Assembly: GCF_018919165.1 (NCBI RefSeq)
Contig: NZ_JAHLQM010000018.1
Coordinates: forward strand, 1-54,002
Direction of reading: 5' to 3'
Source: Amphibacillus sp. MSJ-3
GTDB taxonomy: Bacteria > Bacillota > Bacilli > Bacillales > Amphibacillaceae
DNA length: 54,002 bases
Of the stretch, positions 6,600 to 13,881 are shown piece by piece. The number at the start of each line of letters is the position of its first letter. Position 1 is the first letter of the stretch. The notes under the pieces were generated by a model, which was given only the letters and a program-made list of their open reading frames with translations, was not told where the DNA came from and did no database searches. The position numbers were made by a program, and so were the translations under genes.

Positions 6600-6864
6600 A
6601 CATTATTTAAGCACTGACCATAATAGAGTGGTCCGATTAAATGACTATTTTGAATATTATTCTGCTTTAGCTAACTTCGAATTGTCAAAAGGTAACTACG
6701 ACAACGCTGAGAAGTATATGCGCTATGCTACTAATTTTATTAGTGAGCTGAAAAAACTACATGACCAAAAGGTAACTTGTGATGAAGCTAGTGAGTTGCT
6801 GAAGCAGATCAAGCAACGGGAGTTATCTGACCTAGGCGAAATGATTCGGAGAAATTATTTTTGA
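6586..6864 (+). CDS. Hypothetical phage protein, 92 aa
   Basis: ATG 6586 is preferred over the in-frame TTG at 6571; TGGGGGTA lies ahead of it. The protein is helical (NFELSKGNYDNAEKYMRYA looks like a TPR-type helix pair) and has no catalytic motif. It probably belongs to the early operon. Function unknown. Confidence 0.55.
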   Translation: MINLKHYLSTDHNRVVRLNDYFEYYSALANFELSKGNYDNAEKYMRYATNFISELKKLHDQKVTCDEASELLKQIKQRELSDLGEMIRRNYF

Positions 6865-6878
6865 AAGGGGGTGAAGAG

Positions 6879-7061
6879 ATGTCCGAATGTATTATCGCAA
6901 GACCTATAAATGGAATAACCATTAATGGCTTAGAGTACATCCTTGATGATTTTGGGGAAGTTAAAAGATTCAACAATGAAGATGAAGCCGTTCAATTTTT
7001 AAAGCAAAATGACTTATCGGAAAAGGAAATTGAGAGCCTAAAATTTATTGAAGTTTATTGA
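6879..7061 (+). CDS. Hypothetical phage protein, 60 aa
   Basis: ATG 6879 follows AAAGGGGGTGA, making it better than the upstream TTG at 6861. The short alpha/beta protein contains NGLEYILDDFGEVKRF and an acidic C-terminal helix. Its 3' end runs into a 10-bp tandem repeat (AAGTTTATTG, 7051-7070), which duplicates the stop region. Not recognised. Confidence 0.55.
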   Translation: MSECIIARPINGITINGLEYILDDFGEVKRFNNEDEAVQFLKQNDLSEKEIESLKFIEVY

Positions 7062-7086
7062 AGTTTATTGAAAGGGGGTGAATTAA

Positions 7087-7305
7087 ATGGAACATCCAGC
7101 AGTTTATCGCACTAGACAAACTGGCTATCCAGGGAAAGAGCCTAACATTTATGGAACAGATGCAAGAGGTAATGAAGTTTATGTTGGCGATGAGATCTAC
7201 ATTTACGATGAAGAGTTTTGGTTAGCAGACGAACTATCACAAGATGCAATTGAGGTGCTAGAGCATTTTGGGGCTAAAAGAATAAAAGCTTGTTATGGGC
7301 TTTGA
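7087..7305 (+). CDS. YqaI-like phage protein, 72 aa
   Basis: The pattern HPAVYRTRQTGYP, then GTDARGNEVYVGDEIY and a C-terminal LEHFGAKR resembles the YqaI-like phage domain (a small beta barrel/beta hairpin unit with GN.V..GD). The ATG follows AAAGGGGGTGA. Biochemical role unknown; family assignment by recalled pattern only. Confidence 0.55.
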   Translation: MEHPAVYRTRQTGYPGKEPNIYGTDARGNEVYVGDEIYIYDEEFWLADELSQDAIEVLEHFGAKRIKACYGL

Positions 7306-7307
7306 AA

Positions 7308-7347
7308 TTGAAGGAAGGTGATTCGTTTTGAAGGAAGGTGATTCGTT
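7308..7347 (+). repeat. Tandem 20-bp duplication carrying a ribosome binding site
   Basis: TTGAAGGAAGGTGATTCGTT occurs twice head to tail (7308-7327 and 7328-7347). Each copy holds an AAGGAAGGTG ribosome binding site, so the downstream gene has two tandem sites. This is a recent slippage or unequal-crossover product. Confidence 0.85.
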
Positions 7348-7550
7348 TGGGAGAAATTGAAGAAATGAAAGATTACGCAATAAAAGCCCTAACATACACA
7401 CTTGAGGAGGTGCGGAAAGATATAAAACTAACAATCCGATTGTCGGAAGACAAGACAGCAATTCACCATTTGCATACAACTATAAAAAACATAGAGAGCA
7501 TTCTAGATGCAGTATACGCAAAAGAAAAACCCACTGACGGCAATCAGTGA
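7347..7550 (+). CDS. Hypothetical phage protein, 67 aa
   Basis: TTG 7347 sits about 6 bp after the second AAGGAAGG of the duplicated leader; a GTG at 7338 lies inside that site and ATG 7365 is an alternative. The product is a helical, charged protein (DYAIKALTYTLEEVRKDI; HHLHTTIKNIESILDA) with no recognised domain. Confidence 0.5.
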   Translation: MGEIEEMKDYAIKALTYTLEEVRKDIKLTIRLSEDKTAIHHLHTTIKNIESILDAVYAKEKPTDGNQ

Positions 7551-7606
7551 GCTTTGAAAAAACATTTACAGGTTTAGTATATCACAAATTGGAAGGAGTT
7601 TTTATC

Positions 7607-7957
7607 GTGAATATAAATATCAAAATTGATGCAGAGGGGCTTGAAGGAGCAATTCTTAAATTAACTAAAGCTTTATCTGGGGGCGCACCTTTAACTGCCT
7701 CCGAAATATCGCCAGCTGAAGATGGGCCTAAAGAAGTTGAGCCAAAGGAAGACCAACCTAAGAAGGTGGACAAGCCGAAGAAAGAGGGCAAGCCGACAGT
7801 CACTCTTGAAGTCGTTCGTACTAAGTTGGCTGAATTGGCTCAAGCGGGTAAGCAAGCGGAAGTTAAGGAGCTGATCACATCATTTGAAGCTAAAAAGTTA
7901 TCAGATATTAAAGTGGAAGATTATGCGGAGTTGCTTAAAAAAGCGGGTGAAATTTAA
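7607..7957 (+). CDS. Phage protein of the type often mislabelled 'rRNA biogenesis protein rrp5', 116 aa
   Basis: GTG 7607 is preceded by GGAAGGAG, whereas the upstream GTG at 7547 has no site. The protein has a short N-terminal unit (NINIKIDAEGLEGAILKLT), a low-complexity Pro/Lys/Glu linker (about 40-65) and a C-terminal helical domain (TLEVVRTKLAELAQ...). Equivalent proteins sit just before DUF2800 genes in many Firmicutes phages. The C-terminal part may be a partner- or DNA-binding domain; function unproven. It overlaps the DUF2800 start by one base. Confidence 0.65.
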   Translation: MNINIKIDAEGLEGAILKLTKALSGGAPLTASEISPAEDGPKEVEPKEDQPKKVDKPKKEGKPTVTLEVVRTKLAELAQAGKQAEVKELITSFEAKKLSDIKVEDYAELLKKAGEI

Positions 7958-9135
7958 TGGCTGAAATTAATCATGCGGAAAGGGCTCATGCCACTTTATC
8001 GGCTTCAGGTGCCCATAGGTGGATGGCTTGCACACCTTCCGCCATGTTGGAAAAAGACTTGCCTGATACGACAAGCGAGTTTGCCAAAGAGGGTACCACC
8101 GCCCACGAATTAAGCGAGATTTACCTTAGTCATGAAATAGGTGAGATCAACAAGAGTACACGTACGAGACGGATCAATAGGTTTAAAAAAGAAAATGCCT
8201 ACTACTCTCAAGAGATGATTGATTACGTTGAGAAGTATGTAGATATCGTTGTAGAGAAGATCAATGAGGCAAAAGCTAGATCAGATGATGCGGTTATCCT
8301 GCTTGAACAACGCTTAGATTTTAGTGAATGGGTGCCTAGGGGTTATGGGACTGGGGACGTTGTTATCATCTCAGATGGGCACTTAGAAGTTGTTGACCTC
8401 AAGTATGGTAAGGGCGTTGAAGTTTCAGCAGTTGAGAACGAACAGCTCAGACTATACGGGCTTGGGGCTTTTAATCAATTTGACATGCTCTATGACATTG
8501 AGACGGTCTCCATGACGATTGTCCAACCTAGACTAGACAACCTATCCACAGAAACGCTAGAAGCGGAGACACTAGTTGAATGGGCTAAAACAGAGGTTAA
8601 GCCTAAGGCAGATTTAGCCTGGAGTGGCGAAGGTGAGTTTGTCGCAGGTGACCACTGCAGATTTTGCAAGCTAAAAGCGACATGCCGAGCTAGGGCAGAG
8701 GAAAATCTCAAGATGGCTCAGTATGAATTCGATAAACCCGCTGAGTTGAGTTTAGACGAGATCGGGCAGATTCTATTTAAGGCTGGTGAACTCCAAAAGT
8801 GGGCAAAGGATATTGAAAAGTATGCCTTTGATCAAGCCGAGAAGCACGGCAAGAAGGTTCCAGGTTGGAAGCTGGTAGAGGGTCGCTCTAACCGTAAGTA
8901 CGCAGATGAGGCAAAGGTTTTAAGTACGTTAAAGGTAGATTATGAGTTAGATAGTATCGCCCCAAGAAAGATTCTAGGCATTACGGCTATGGAAAAGGCA
9001 ATCGGCAAGAAAGTTTTTGCTGAAAAACTAAGTGATTTAGTGATTAAGCCGGCAGGCAAGCCAACGCTTGTCCCGGAAGGTGATAAACGTCCAGAGTTAA
9101 ATTCAACAGCTTCAGCACAAGCTGATTTTAAATAA
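7957..9135 (+). CDS. DUF2800 protein, Cas4/AddB-like iron-sulfur nuclease
   Basis: A 392-residue member of DUF2800, a PD-(D/E)XK nuclease-like family of phage replication modules. The core shows GTGDVV followed by EVVDLKYGKG, matching the D...DxK metal site. Cys25 together with Cys234, Cys237 and Cys243 (HCRFCKLKATC) gives the split C...CX2CX5C arrangement that holds a 4Fe-4S cluster in Cas4 and AddB. This suggests an exonuclease used in recombination-dependent replication, beside the DUF2815 protein that may bind single strands. The cluster is inferred from spacing. Confidence 0.85.
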   Translation: MAEINHAERAHATLSASGAHRWMACTPSAMLEKDLPDTTSEFAKEGTTAHELSEIYLSHEIGEINKSTRTRRINRFKKENAYYSQEMIDYVEKYVDIVVEKINEAKARSDDAVILLEQRLDFSEWVPRGYGTGDVVIISDGHLEVVDLKYGKGVEVSAVENEQLRLYGLGAFNQFDMLYDIETVSMTIVQPRLDNLSTETLEAETLVEWAKTEVKPKADLAWSGEGEFVAGDHCRFCKLKATCRARAEENLKMAQYEFDKPAELSLDEIGQILFKAGELQKWAKDIEKYAFDQAEKHGKKVPGWKLVEGRSNRKYADEAKVLSTLKVDYELDSIAPRKILGITAMEKAIGKKVFAEKLSDLVIKPAGKPTLVPEGDKRPELNSTASAQADFK

Positions 9136-9164
9136 AAAACTTAATTTTAAAGGGGAAATGAAAA

Positions 9165-9743
9165 ATGTCAAACACTAACAAAAATCAAGCAACTAAAGTC
9201 GTTACAGGGGAAGTTCGTTTCAGCTATTTACACGTATTCGAGCCACATGCTATTGAAGAGGGCCAGCAAGAGAAATACTCAGTCTCACTGCTAATCCCTA
9301 AAAAGGATAAAGCGACTTTAAATAAAATTAAGAAGGCGATTGAAGCAGCAAAAGAGGCAGGCAAGTCTACTAAATTCGGCGGTAAGATTCCAGCCAATCT
9401 AAAAATGCCTTTACGTGATGGAGATGTCGATCGGCCGGATCAAGAGGAGTATGCAGGACATTATTTTATCAACGCTAATTCGACTAATAAACCGGGAATC
9501 GTTGACGCGAACGTCGATCCAATTTTGGATTCAACCGAATTGTATAGTGGTTGCTACGGTCGAGCTTCAGTTAACTTTTATGCTTACAGCGTTTCAGGAA
9601 ATAAGGGGATTGCTTGCGGCTTAAACAACATCCAAAAGCTTCGAGATGGGGACACTTTAGGCGGTCGCTCAAGAGCTGAAGATGACTTTGATGCGGTAGA
9701 AGTAGAAGGCGAAGATGAAGGTATGGATGATTTTCTGAACTAA
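9165..9743 (+). CDS. DUF2815 family protein, probable single-strand DNA-binding protein
   Basis: The 192-residue protein has the DUF2815 layout: VTGEVRFSYLHVFEP start, EKYSVSLLIPKKDK, RDGD and an acidic C-terminal tail (residues about 168-192, rich in D/E and ending DDFLN). An acidic tail is typical of phage SSBs such as T7 gp2.5, and the family is regarded as SSB-like. ATG with AAAGGGGAA upstream. It lies between the nuclease-like protein and the polymerase. Confidence 0.8.
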   Translation: MSNTNKNQATKVVTGEVRFSYLHVFEPHAIEEGQQEKYSVSLLIPKKDKATLNKIKKAIEAAKEAGKSTKFGGKIPANLKMPLRDGDVDRPDQEEYAGHYFINANSTNKPGIVDANVDPILDSTELYSGCYGRASVNFYAYSVSGNKGIACGLNNIQKLRDGDTLGGRSRAEDDFDAVEVEGEDEGMDDFLN

Positions 9744-9766
9744 ACCTTTAGTTAGGCCTTGAGGGG

Positions 9767-11749
9767 GTGTCGTTTGCGTCTACCCCCTTCAATTTTAATA
9801 AATCAATAGGGGTGATAACAATTGATACTTTAGCGATTGATATTGAGACGTATTCAAGCTACAACTTGCTAGATACGGGGGTTTACCGTTATGCGGAGGC
9901 ACCGGACTTTGAAATTCTACTCTTTGCTTACAGCTTTAATGATGATCCAGTAGAGGTAATTGATCTAACTTGGGACGATCTTCCCGATCGAGTATTAAAA
10001 GCCTTGACTGACAAGAACACGCTCAAAACAGCTTTTAATGCCCAGTTTGAGTTCGTCTGTATCAACAAACATTTTAATTTAGATATGGATATCCGTCAGT
10101 GGCAGTGTACCATGGTGCACGCTTTGACTTTAGGCCTGCCTGGTAGCTTAGCCAATGTAGCAAAGGCCTTGGGCATTGAGGAACGAAAGGACACAGCCGG
10201 AACGGCTTTAATCAATTATTTTTCTAAGCCTTGTAGACCTACGAAAGCGAATGGCAAACGGACGAGAAATCTACCCGAACATGATCCCGAAAAATGGGCG
10301 AATTACATTAAGTATAATCGTCAAGACGTAGTTGTTGAGAAGGCAATTAAAAATAAATTATCTCGTTTCCCAATCAGTGAAAGAGAACAGACTCTTTGGG
10401 AACTGGATCAGCGCATCAATGGGGGTGGGGTTAAAACGGATCTGCAAATGGTCTTAAATGCAATAAAAATTGATGAGACGGATTCAGATCGTTTGTTGGT
10501 TGAAGCAAAAAAGCTAACAGGGCTCGACAACCCTAATAGTACAGCTCAGTTGAAAAAATGGGTTGAAGATCAAGGCGAATCCATGCCGAATGTTCAGAAA
10601 GCTACGGTTGAAAAATTAGCAAATGAAACAGAAAACGAAGCGGTGAAACGTGCGCTTGAGATTAGACAGCAGCTCTCGAAAACGAGTGTTAAAAAATACT
10701 ATGCCTTACAGGCAACCCGTTGTGATGATGGCCGAGTTCGTGGATTAATGCAACACTACGGGGCTAACAGGACAGGCAGATGGGCGGGTAGGCTGGTTCA
10801 AGTTCAGAACTTACCCGGCATCAGTATGGGAGCCTCTGACCTTGATAGCGCGAGGTCACTAGTGGTTAAGGATGAAGGTGAGATGTTTGGTTTACTTTAT
10901 CCTGTAGCGGACACGCTCAGTCAATTAATTCGGACGGCTTTAGTTGCAGAAGAGGGCAGTCGCTTTATTGTTTCAGACTTTAGCGCTATTGAAGCAAGAG
11001 TCATCGCTTGGTTAGCTAACGAGAAATGGCGGATTGATGTATTTAAAGGTCATGGGAAGATTTATGAAGCTTCGGCTTCACAGATGTTTAACGTGCCCAT
11101 TGAAAATGTAACGAGGGAAAATGGTCTGCGGGCTAAGGGTAAGGTTGCCGAGCTTGCTCTAGGCTATCAGGGATCACTAGGGGCTTTAAAGCAGATGGGC
11201 GGTGAAGCAATGGGCTTGAGTGAGGAAGAGATGGAAGAAATCGTTCAATCTTGGCGATTAGCAAGCCCAAATATTGTTCAATTCTGGTATGACGTGGGTA
11301 ACGCTGCATTAAAAGCTGTCAAGGACAAAGCAGTCATTAAATTGCAGTATGGGCTTCAATTCTCATACGAATCCGGCTTTTTATTTATTAGATTACCCAG
11401 CGGGAGACGGTTAGCTTATGTCAGACCAAGAATTAAAGAAAACAAGTTTGGTAGAGACGCTATATTTTTTGATGGGGCAAGAAGTGAAGAAAGTACCTAC
11501 GGGGGTAAATTAGTAGAGAACATTGTTCAAGCAACAGCTAGGGACTTATTAGCTGATAATCTCTTAAAGCTAGATGGTATGGGCTATAAAACAGTGTTCC
11601 ATGTGCATGATGAGGTGGTTTGTGAGATGCCTTATGGGCAGGGAAGTTTAGAAGAAGTCGAACAGCTCATGTCAGAACCGATCGAATGGGCTCCGGGCTT
11701 ACCCTTATCAGCAGATGGTTTTGAAACAGAATACTATAAAAAAGATTAG
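9767..11749 (+). CDS. Phage family A DNA polymerase with 3'-5' exonuclease domain
   Basis: A 660-residue PolA-type replicase. The exonuclease domain (about 20-200) shows Exo I IDIET, an Exo II region around FNAQFE and Exo III YNRQD. The polymerase domain has motif A (VSDFSAIEARVIAW, near 403), motif B (RAKGKVAELALGYQGS, near 460) and motif C (HVHDEVV, near 613). It has no 5'-3' exonuclease domain, as in phage replicases. The start is uncertain: GTG 9767 overlaps its GAGGGGG site, and GTG 9812 is possible. The final codons (EYYKKD-stop) belong to a 21-bp sequence repeated after the next gene. Confidence 0.93.
   Translation: MSFASTPFNFNKSIGVITIDTLAIDIETYSSYNLLDTGVYRYAEAPDFEILLFAYSFNDDPVEVIDLTWDDLPDRVLKALTDKNTLKTAFNAQFEFVCINKHFNLDMDIRQWQCTMVHALTLGLPGSLANVAKALGIEERKDTAGTALINYFSKPCRPTKANGKRTRNLPEHDPEKWANYIKYNRQDVVVEKAIKNKLSRFPISEREQTLWELDQRINGGGVKTDLQMVLNAIKIDETDSDRLLVEAKKLTGLDNPNSTAQLKKWVEDQGESMPNVQKATVEKLANETENEAVKRALEIRQQLSKTSVKKYYALQATRCDDGRVRGLMQHYGANRTGRWAGRLVQVQNLPGISMGASDLDSARSLVVKDEGEMFGLLYPVADTLSQLIRTALVAEEGSRFIVSDFSAIEARVIAWLANEKWRIDVFKGHGKIYEASASQMFNVPIENVTRENGLRAKGKVAELALGYQGSLGALKQMGGEAMGLSEEEMEEIVQSWRLASPNIVQFWYDVGNAALKAVKDKAVIKLQYGLQFSYESGFLFIRLPSGRRLAYVRPRIKENKFGRDAIFFDGARSEESTYGGKLVENIVQATARDLLADNLLKLDGMGYKTVFHVHDEVVCEMPYGQGSLEEVEQLMSEPIEWAPGLPLSADGFETEYYKKD
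11729..11749 (+). repeat. 21-bp direct repeat, copy 1 (end of polymerase gene)
   Basis: GAATACTATAAAAAAGATTA plus a final G encodes the polymerase C-terminus and stop. The same 21 bases recur at 12164-12184, directly after the next gene, so the pair flanks that gene precisely. Confidence 0.9.
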
Positions 11750-11760
11750 GAGAGATTAAC

Positions 11761-12165
11761 ATGTCAGAGATTACAAGAAAAGATATTTGCGCTTTAATTA
11801 ACTATTTCAATGGATATGGAAGTCCCTTTGATGACTTAATTATGAAGTTAGCTTCAAAGTATTTAAGAAAAGGTTGGAATTATTTTAAATATGATAAACC
11901 AAAGAACGGCCAGGAAGTACTAGTTTACTGGTATGAGGAAGATTACGAAACCGAACAAATTCACATCCTAACTTATTTTGAAAAAGGTACAGTCATAGAG
12001 GACCCTGCTGTTGAGGTTGTTCTTACTGGGAAAGGCACTAAAGTAATTGCAGATAGTGACGGCTTTTACATTTACGAAAACAGTAAATGGAGAAAACATG
12101 CAGATTTAATAACTCACTGGCAACCTCTACCAGAAGATCCGATTTTACCAGAGTATGAAGGCTGA
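11761..12165 (+). CDS. DUF551-type protein, 134 aa, in a repeat-flanked insertion
   Basis: The C-terminal part (about 35-130) matches the DUF551 layout: KYDKPKNGQEVLVYW early and the diagnostic ITHWQPLPEDP at the end. Residues 1-35 form a helical lead. Function unknown; the family is common as an optional phage gene. It is framed by a perfect 21-bp direct repeat copied from the polymerase stop region, which indicates insertion or duplication-mediated gain as a moron. ATG follows AGGAGAG. Confidence 0.75.
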   Translation: MSEITRKDICALINYFNGYGSPFDDLIMKLASKYLRKGWNYFKYDKPKNGQEVLVYWYEEDYETEQIHILTYFEKGTVIEDPAVEVVLTGKGTKVIADSDGFYIYENSKWRKHADLITHWQPLPEDPILPEYEG

Positions 12166-12184
12166 ATACTATAAAAAAGATTAG
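12164..12184 (+). repeat. 21-bp direct repeat, copy 2
   Basis: Perfect copy of 11729-11749, here outside any reading frame and overlapping the stop codon region of the DUF551 gene. Recombination between the copies would cleanly remove that gene and restore the polymerase junction. Confidence 0.9.
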
Positions 12185-12206
12185 CTGAATCCAAACGTGG
12201 ATTCAG
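12185..12206 (+). repeat. Perfect 9-bp stem hairpin (intercistronic)
   Basis: CTGAATCCA (12185-12193) and TGGATTCAG (12198-12206) pair around an AACG loop. No U-tract follows and a ribosome binding site comes soon after, so it may be an mRNA processing or stability element rather than a terminator. Confidence 0.65.
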
Positions 12207-12225
12207 TGGAAAGGGCTGATAGAAG

Positions 12226-12372
12226 ATGAGTGAACTACCTGAAAGGGTAACCTGTCCAGATTGTAAAGGGGACGGGCTTGATAGATACCTTGATTATATT
12301 GACTATATGACACCTTGCCCGACTTGTGGGGGCAGGGGGACAATTAAGGGGGATGTTGTAGACAATGGATGA
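12226..12372 (+). CDS. Small zinc-ribbon protein, 48 aa
   Basis: Two CxxCxG knuckles (CPDCKGDG and CPTCGGRG) are about 25 residues apart, as in the DnaJ-type zinc-binding module. A four-cysteine zinc site is the only domain. Start ATG 12226 lies downstream of AAAGGGC (loosely spaced). The gene overlaps the MazG start by 8 bp, implying coupling. Such mini zinc-finger genes are frequent in phages; function unknown. Confidence 0.6.
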   Translation: MSELPERVTCPDCKGDGLDRYLDYIDYMTPCPTCGGRGTIKGDVVDNG

Positions 12373-12664
12373 TTTGACAATGGTGATTCAGCAGTGGGCT
12401 TTTGATAGAAGGCTAGATACGGCTGATCCAAGTAAGCAGACGATTAAACTCGGGGAAGAGTTTGGCGAGTTATGCGAGGGTATGGTCAAAGATAATATCG
12501 ATCAAGTCGTTGATTCGATAGGCGATATGTACGTCGTGCTCACGATTCTATCAATGCAGTTAGGTTTAGAGATTGAAGATTGTGTTCGGTTAGCCTACGA
12601 GGAAATTGCTGATCGTAAAGGAAGAATGGTCAACGGGGTTTTTGTTAAGGAGGGGGACTTATGA
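12365..12664 (+). CDS. MazG-like nucleotide pyrophosphohydrolase
   Basis: A 99-residue all-alpha NTP pyrophosphohydrolase. Metal ligands are visible in LGEEFGELCEGM (EExxE) and VDSIGDMYVV (ExxD-type second motif with D). Phage MazG proteins hydrolyse nucleoside triphosphates or alarmones and tune nucleotide pools during infection. It is coupled to the zinc-ribbon gene upstream and overlaps the clamp-like gene downstream by 4 bp. Confidence 0.85.
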   Translation: MDDLTMVIQQWAFDRRLDTADPSKQTIKLGEEFGELCEGMVKDNIDQVVDSIGDMYVVLTILSMQLGLEIEDCVRLAYEEIADRKGRMVNGVFVKEGDL

Positions 12665-13269
12665 GGCCATCTGAAAAGTATGGGGTTTTTATGCGACATG
12701 CTAAAAAGTTAACGAACAGTCGAGTAGTTAAGGATCACCATAGAAGAGATGTACTAGAGGGTGTCAAGCATTTTGATGATGGGCGTTTAGCCGTAACGGA
12801 CGGGCACCGACTCTACCATCTTAAGGATGTTGATCACGGCAAAGGGGATAATTTAATCACTCCAAGCGGTCGACTGATTAAAAAGAAGGGTTATCCGGAT
12901 GTTATGCGATTAATGCCCGACAGTACACCTGATCAAGAAATGTACTTAGCAGTCAAGGAGCTGTTTATTGGGGCTGATGGCTCAGCGCTAGCAGGTAAAG
13001 TGGCGGGAGTTACGCCGTCCATGACCTTTAAAGGCAATCACCTGAGTTTTGTATCAGATCAAATAACGTTTAAGCATGAGCTATCCAAGACTTTTGAGGG
13101 TGATGAATTCTATTCCAATGCGCAGTATTGGGTAGATGCTCTAAATTTATTCAAGGCTTTAGGCTATGACCAGGTGTGTCTAAAGACCTTTGGGCGTGTC
13201 AGACCTTTTCTACTGGGAAGTCTAGACCGAAAGCTAGAGGTTATCATACTACCGATTAGGAGGCTTTAA
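12661..13269 (+). CDS. Reduced DNA sliding-clamp-like protein (DnaN fold), 202 aa
   Basis: The LAVTDGHRLYHL stretch (about residues 42-53) closely resembles the ATDGHRL signature of bacterial beta clamps. The sequence around GYPDVMRLMPD resembles the clamp yPdy..iiP segment, and the C-terminus LEVIILPIRRL resembles the conserved clamp ending. At 202 residues it is just over half a bacterial clamp (about 366), so it would need a different oligomeric state to form a ring, or acts as an accessory factor. Position in the module of the PolA replicase supports a processivity role. Family assignment is by motif recognition. Confidence 0.65.
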   Translation: MRPSEKYGVFMRHAKKLTNSRVVKDHHRRDVLEGVKHFDDGRLAVTDGHRLYHLKDVDHGKGDNLITPSGRLIKKKGYPDVMRLMPDSTPDQEMYLAVKELFIGADGSALAGKVAGVTPSMTFKGNHLSFVSDQITFKHELSKTFEGDEFYSNAQYWVDALNLFKALGYDQVCLKTFGRVRPFLLGSLDRKLEVIILPIRRL

Positions 13270-13270
13270 C

Positions 13271-13654
13271 ATGGAACCTAGAATTGTAGGAAATTTTACA
13301 GAGGGCAAGGAAATGATGAAAAAGAAAAGGGAAGAGCTTAGGAAGGAACTAAATCAGGCAGAAAAAAAGGGTGTAGTGAAAGCTAAATCTTTAAAAAGGC
13401 TAATAGCCATCTACTCCGTTTCTGCAACGCTTCCAGCTGAGATAGATGGGATCATAGTCAACGGATTAGCTTTAACCCGTTTTATTAAAAAGTTAAAAGG
13501 TTTTCGCTATGAAATCATTGTTGAAGGTGATTGTTTAACCGTAAATTACGGAAAAACCCGCAGGGAGTGGACGGGTAAACTTGTTTTATATGATATGTCT
13601 TCTTACTTCGAGGGGTATCCTGATATACCAAAGTTGGTGATGGATCGTGTCTGA
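13271..13654 (+). CDS. Hypothetical phage protein, 127 aa
   Basis: The N-terminal half is a charged helical segment (about 10-50, many Lys/Glu). The C-terminal half is predicted alpha/beta, with VSATLPAEIDGIIVNGLALTR and VEGDCLTVNYGK. It starts 1 bp after the clamp-like gene and overlaps the DUF3310 gene by 8 bp. I do not recognise a family; a role in replication is inferred only from position. Confidence 0.6.
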   Translation: MEPRIVGNFTEGKEMMKKKREELRKELNQAEKKGVVKAKSLKRLIAIYSVSATLPAEIDGIIVNGLALTRFIKKLKGFRYEIIVEGDCLTVNYGKTRREWTGKLVLYDMSSYFEGYPDIPKLVMDRV

Positions 13655-13871
13655 TCGAGTAAACCATCCATCGCATTACAACCAAGGCAAATACGAAACG
13701 ATAGACGTTATTTTAGATACGGTACAGCATATTCCAGGACGAGAGGGCTTCCTGGTCGGAAATATCATTAAATATCTAAATCGTTGGCCTTTTAAAAACG
13801 GTAGGGAAGATTTAGAAAAAGCTAAACGGTACTTAGGTTTACTCATTGACCTGATTGACGAAGAGGACTGA
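13647..13871 (+). CDS. DUF3310 protein (T7 gp1.7-like)
   Basis: The 74-residue protein begins with the diagnostic VNHPSHYNQGKYETID and contains FLVGNIIKYLNRWPFKNGREDLEKAKRYL, given here for residues about 32-60. These are the hallmarks of DUF3310. The family includes T7 gp1.7, a nucleotide kinase, though this short version may lack activity. It fits with MazG in nucleotide metabolism. Confidence 0.85.
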   Translation: MSDRVNHPSHYNQGKYETIDVILDTVQHIPGREGFLVGNIIKYLNRWPFKNGREDLEKAKRYLGLLIDLIDEED

Positions 13872-13881
13872 GGTGGTCAGC

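Noticed and set aside
7051-7347. Short tandem repeats considered as a CRISPR-like array
   Set aside because: Only two copies each with no spacers; simple tandem duplications. No CRISPR array or cas gene is visible in the window.
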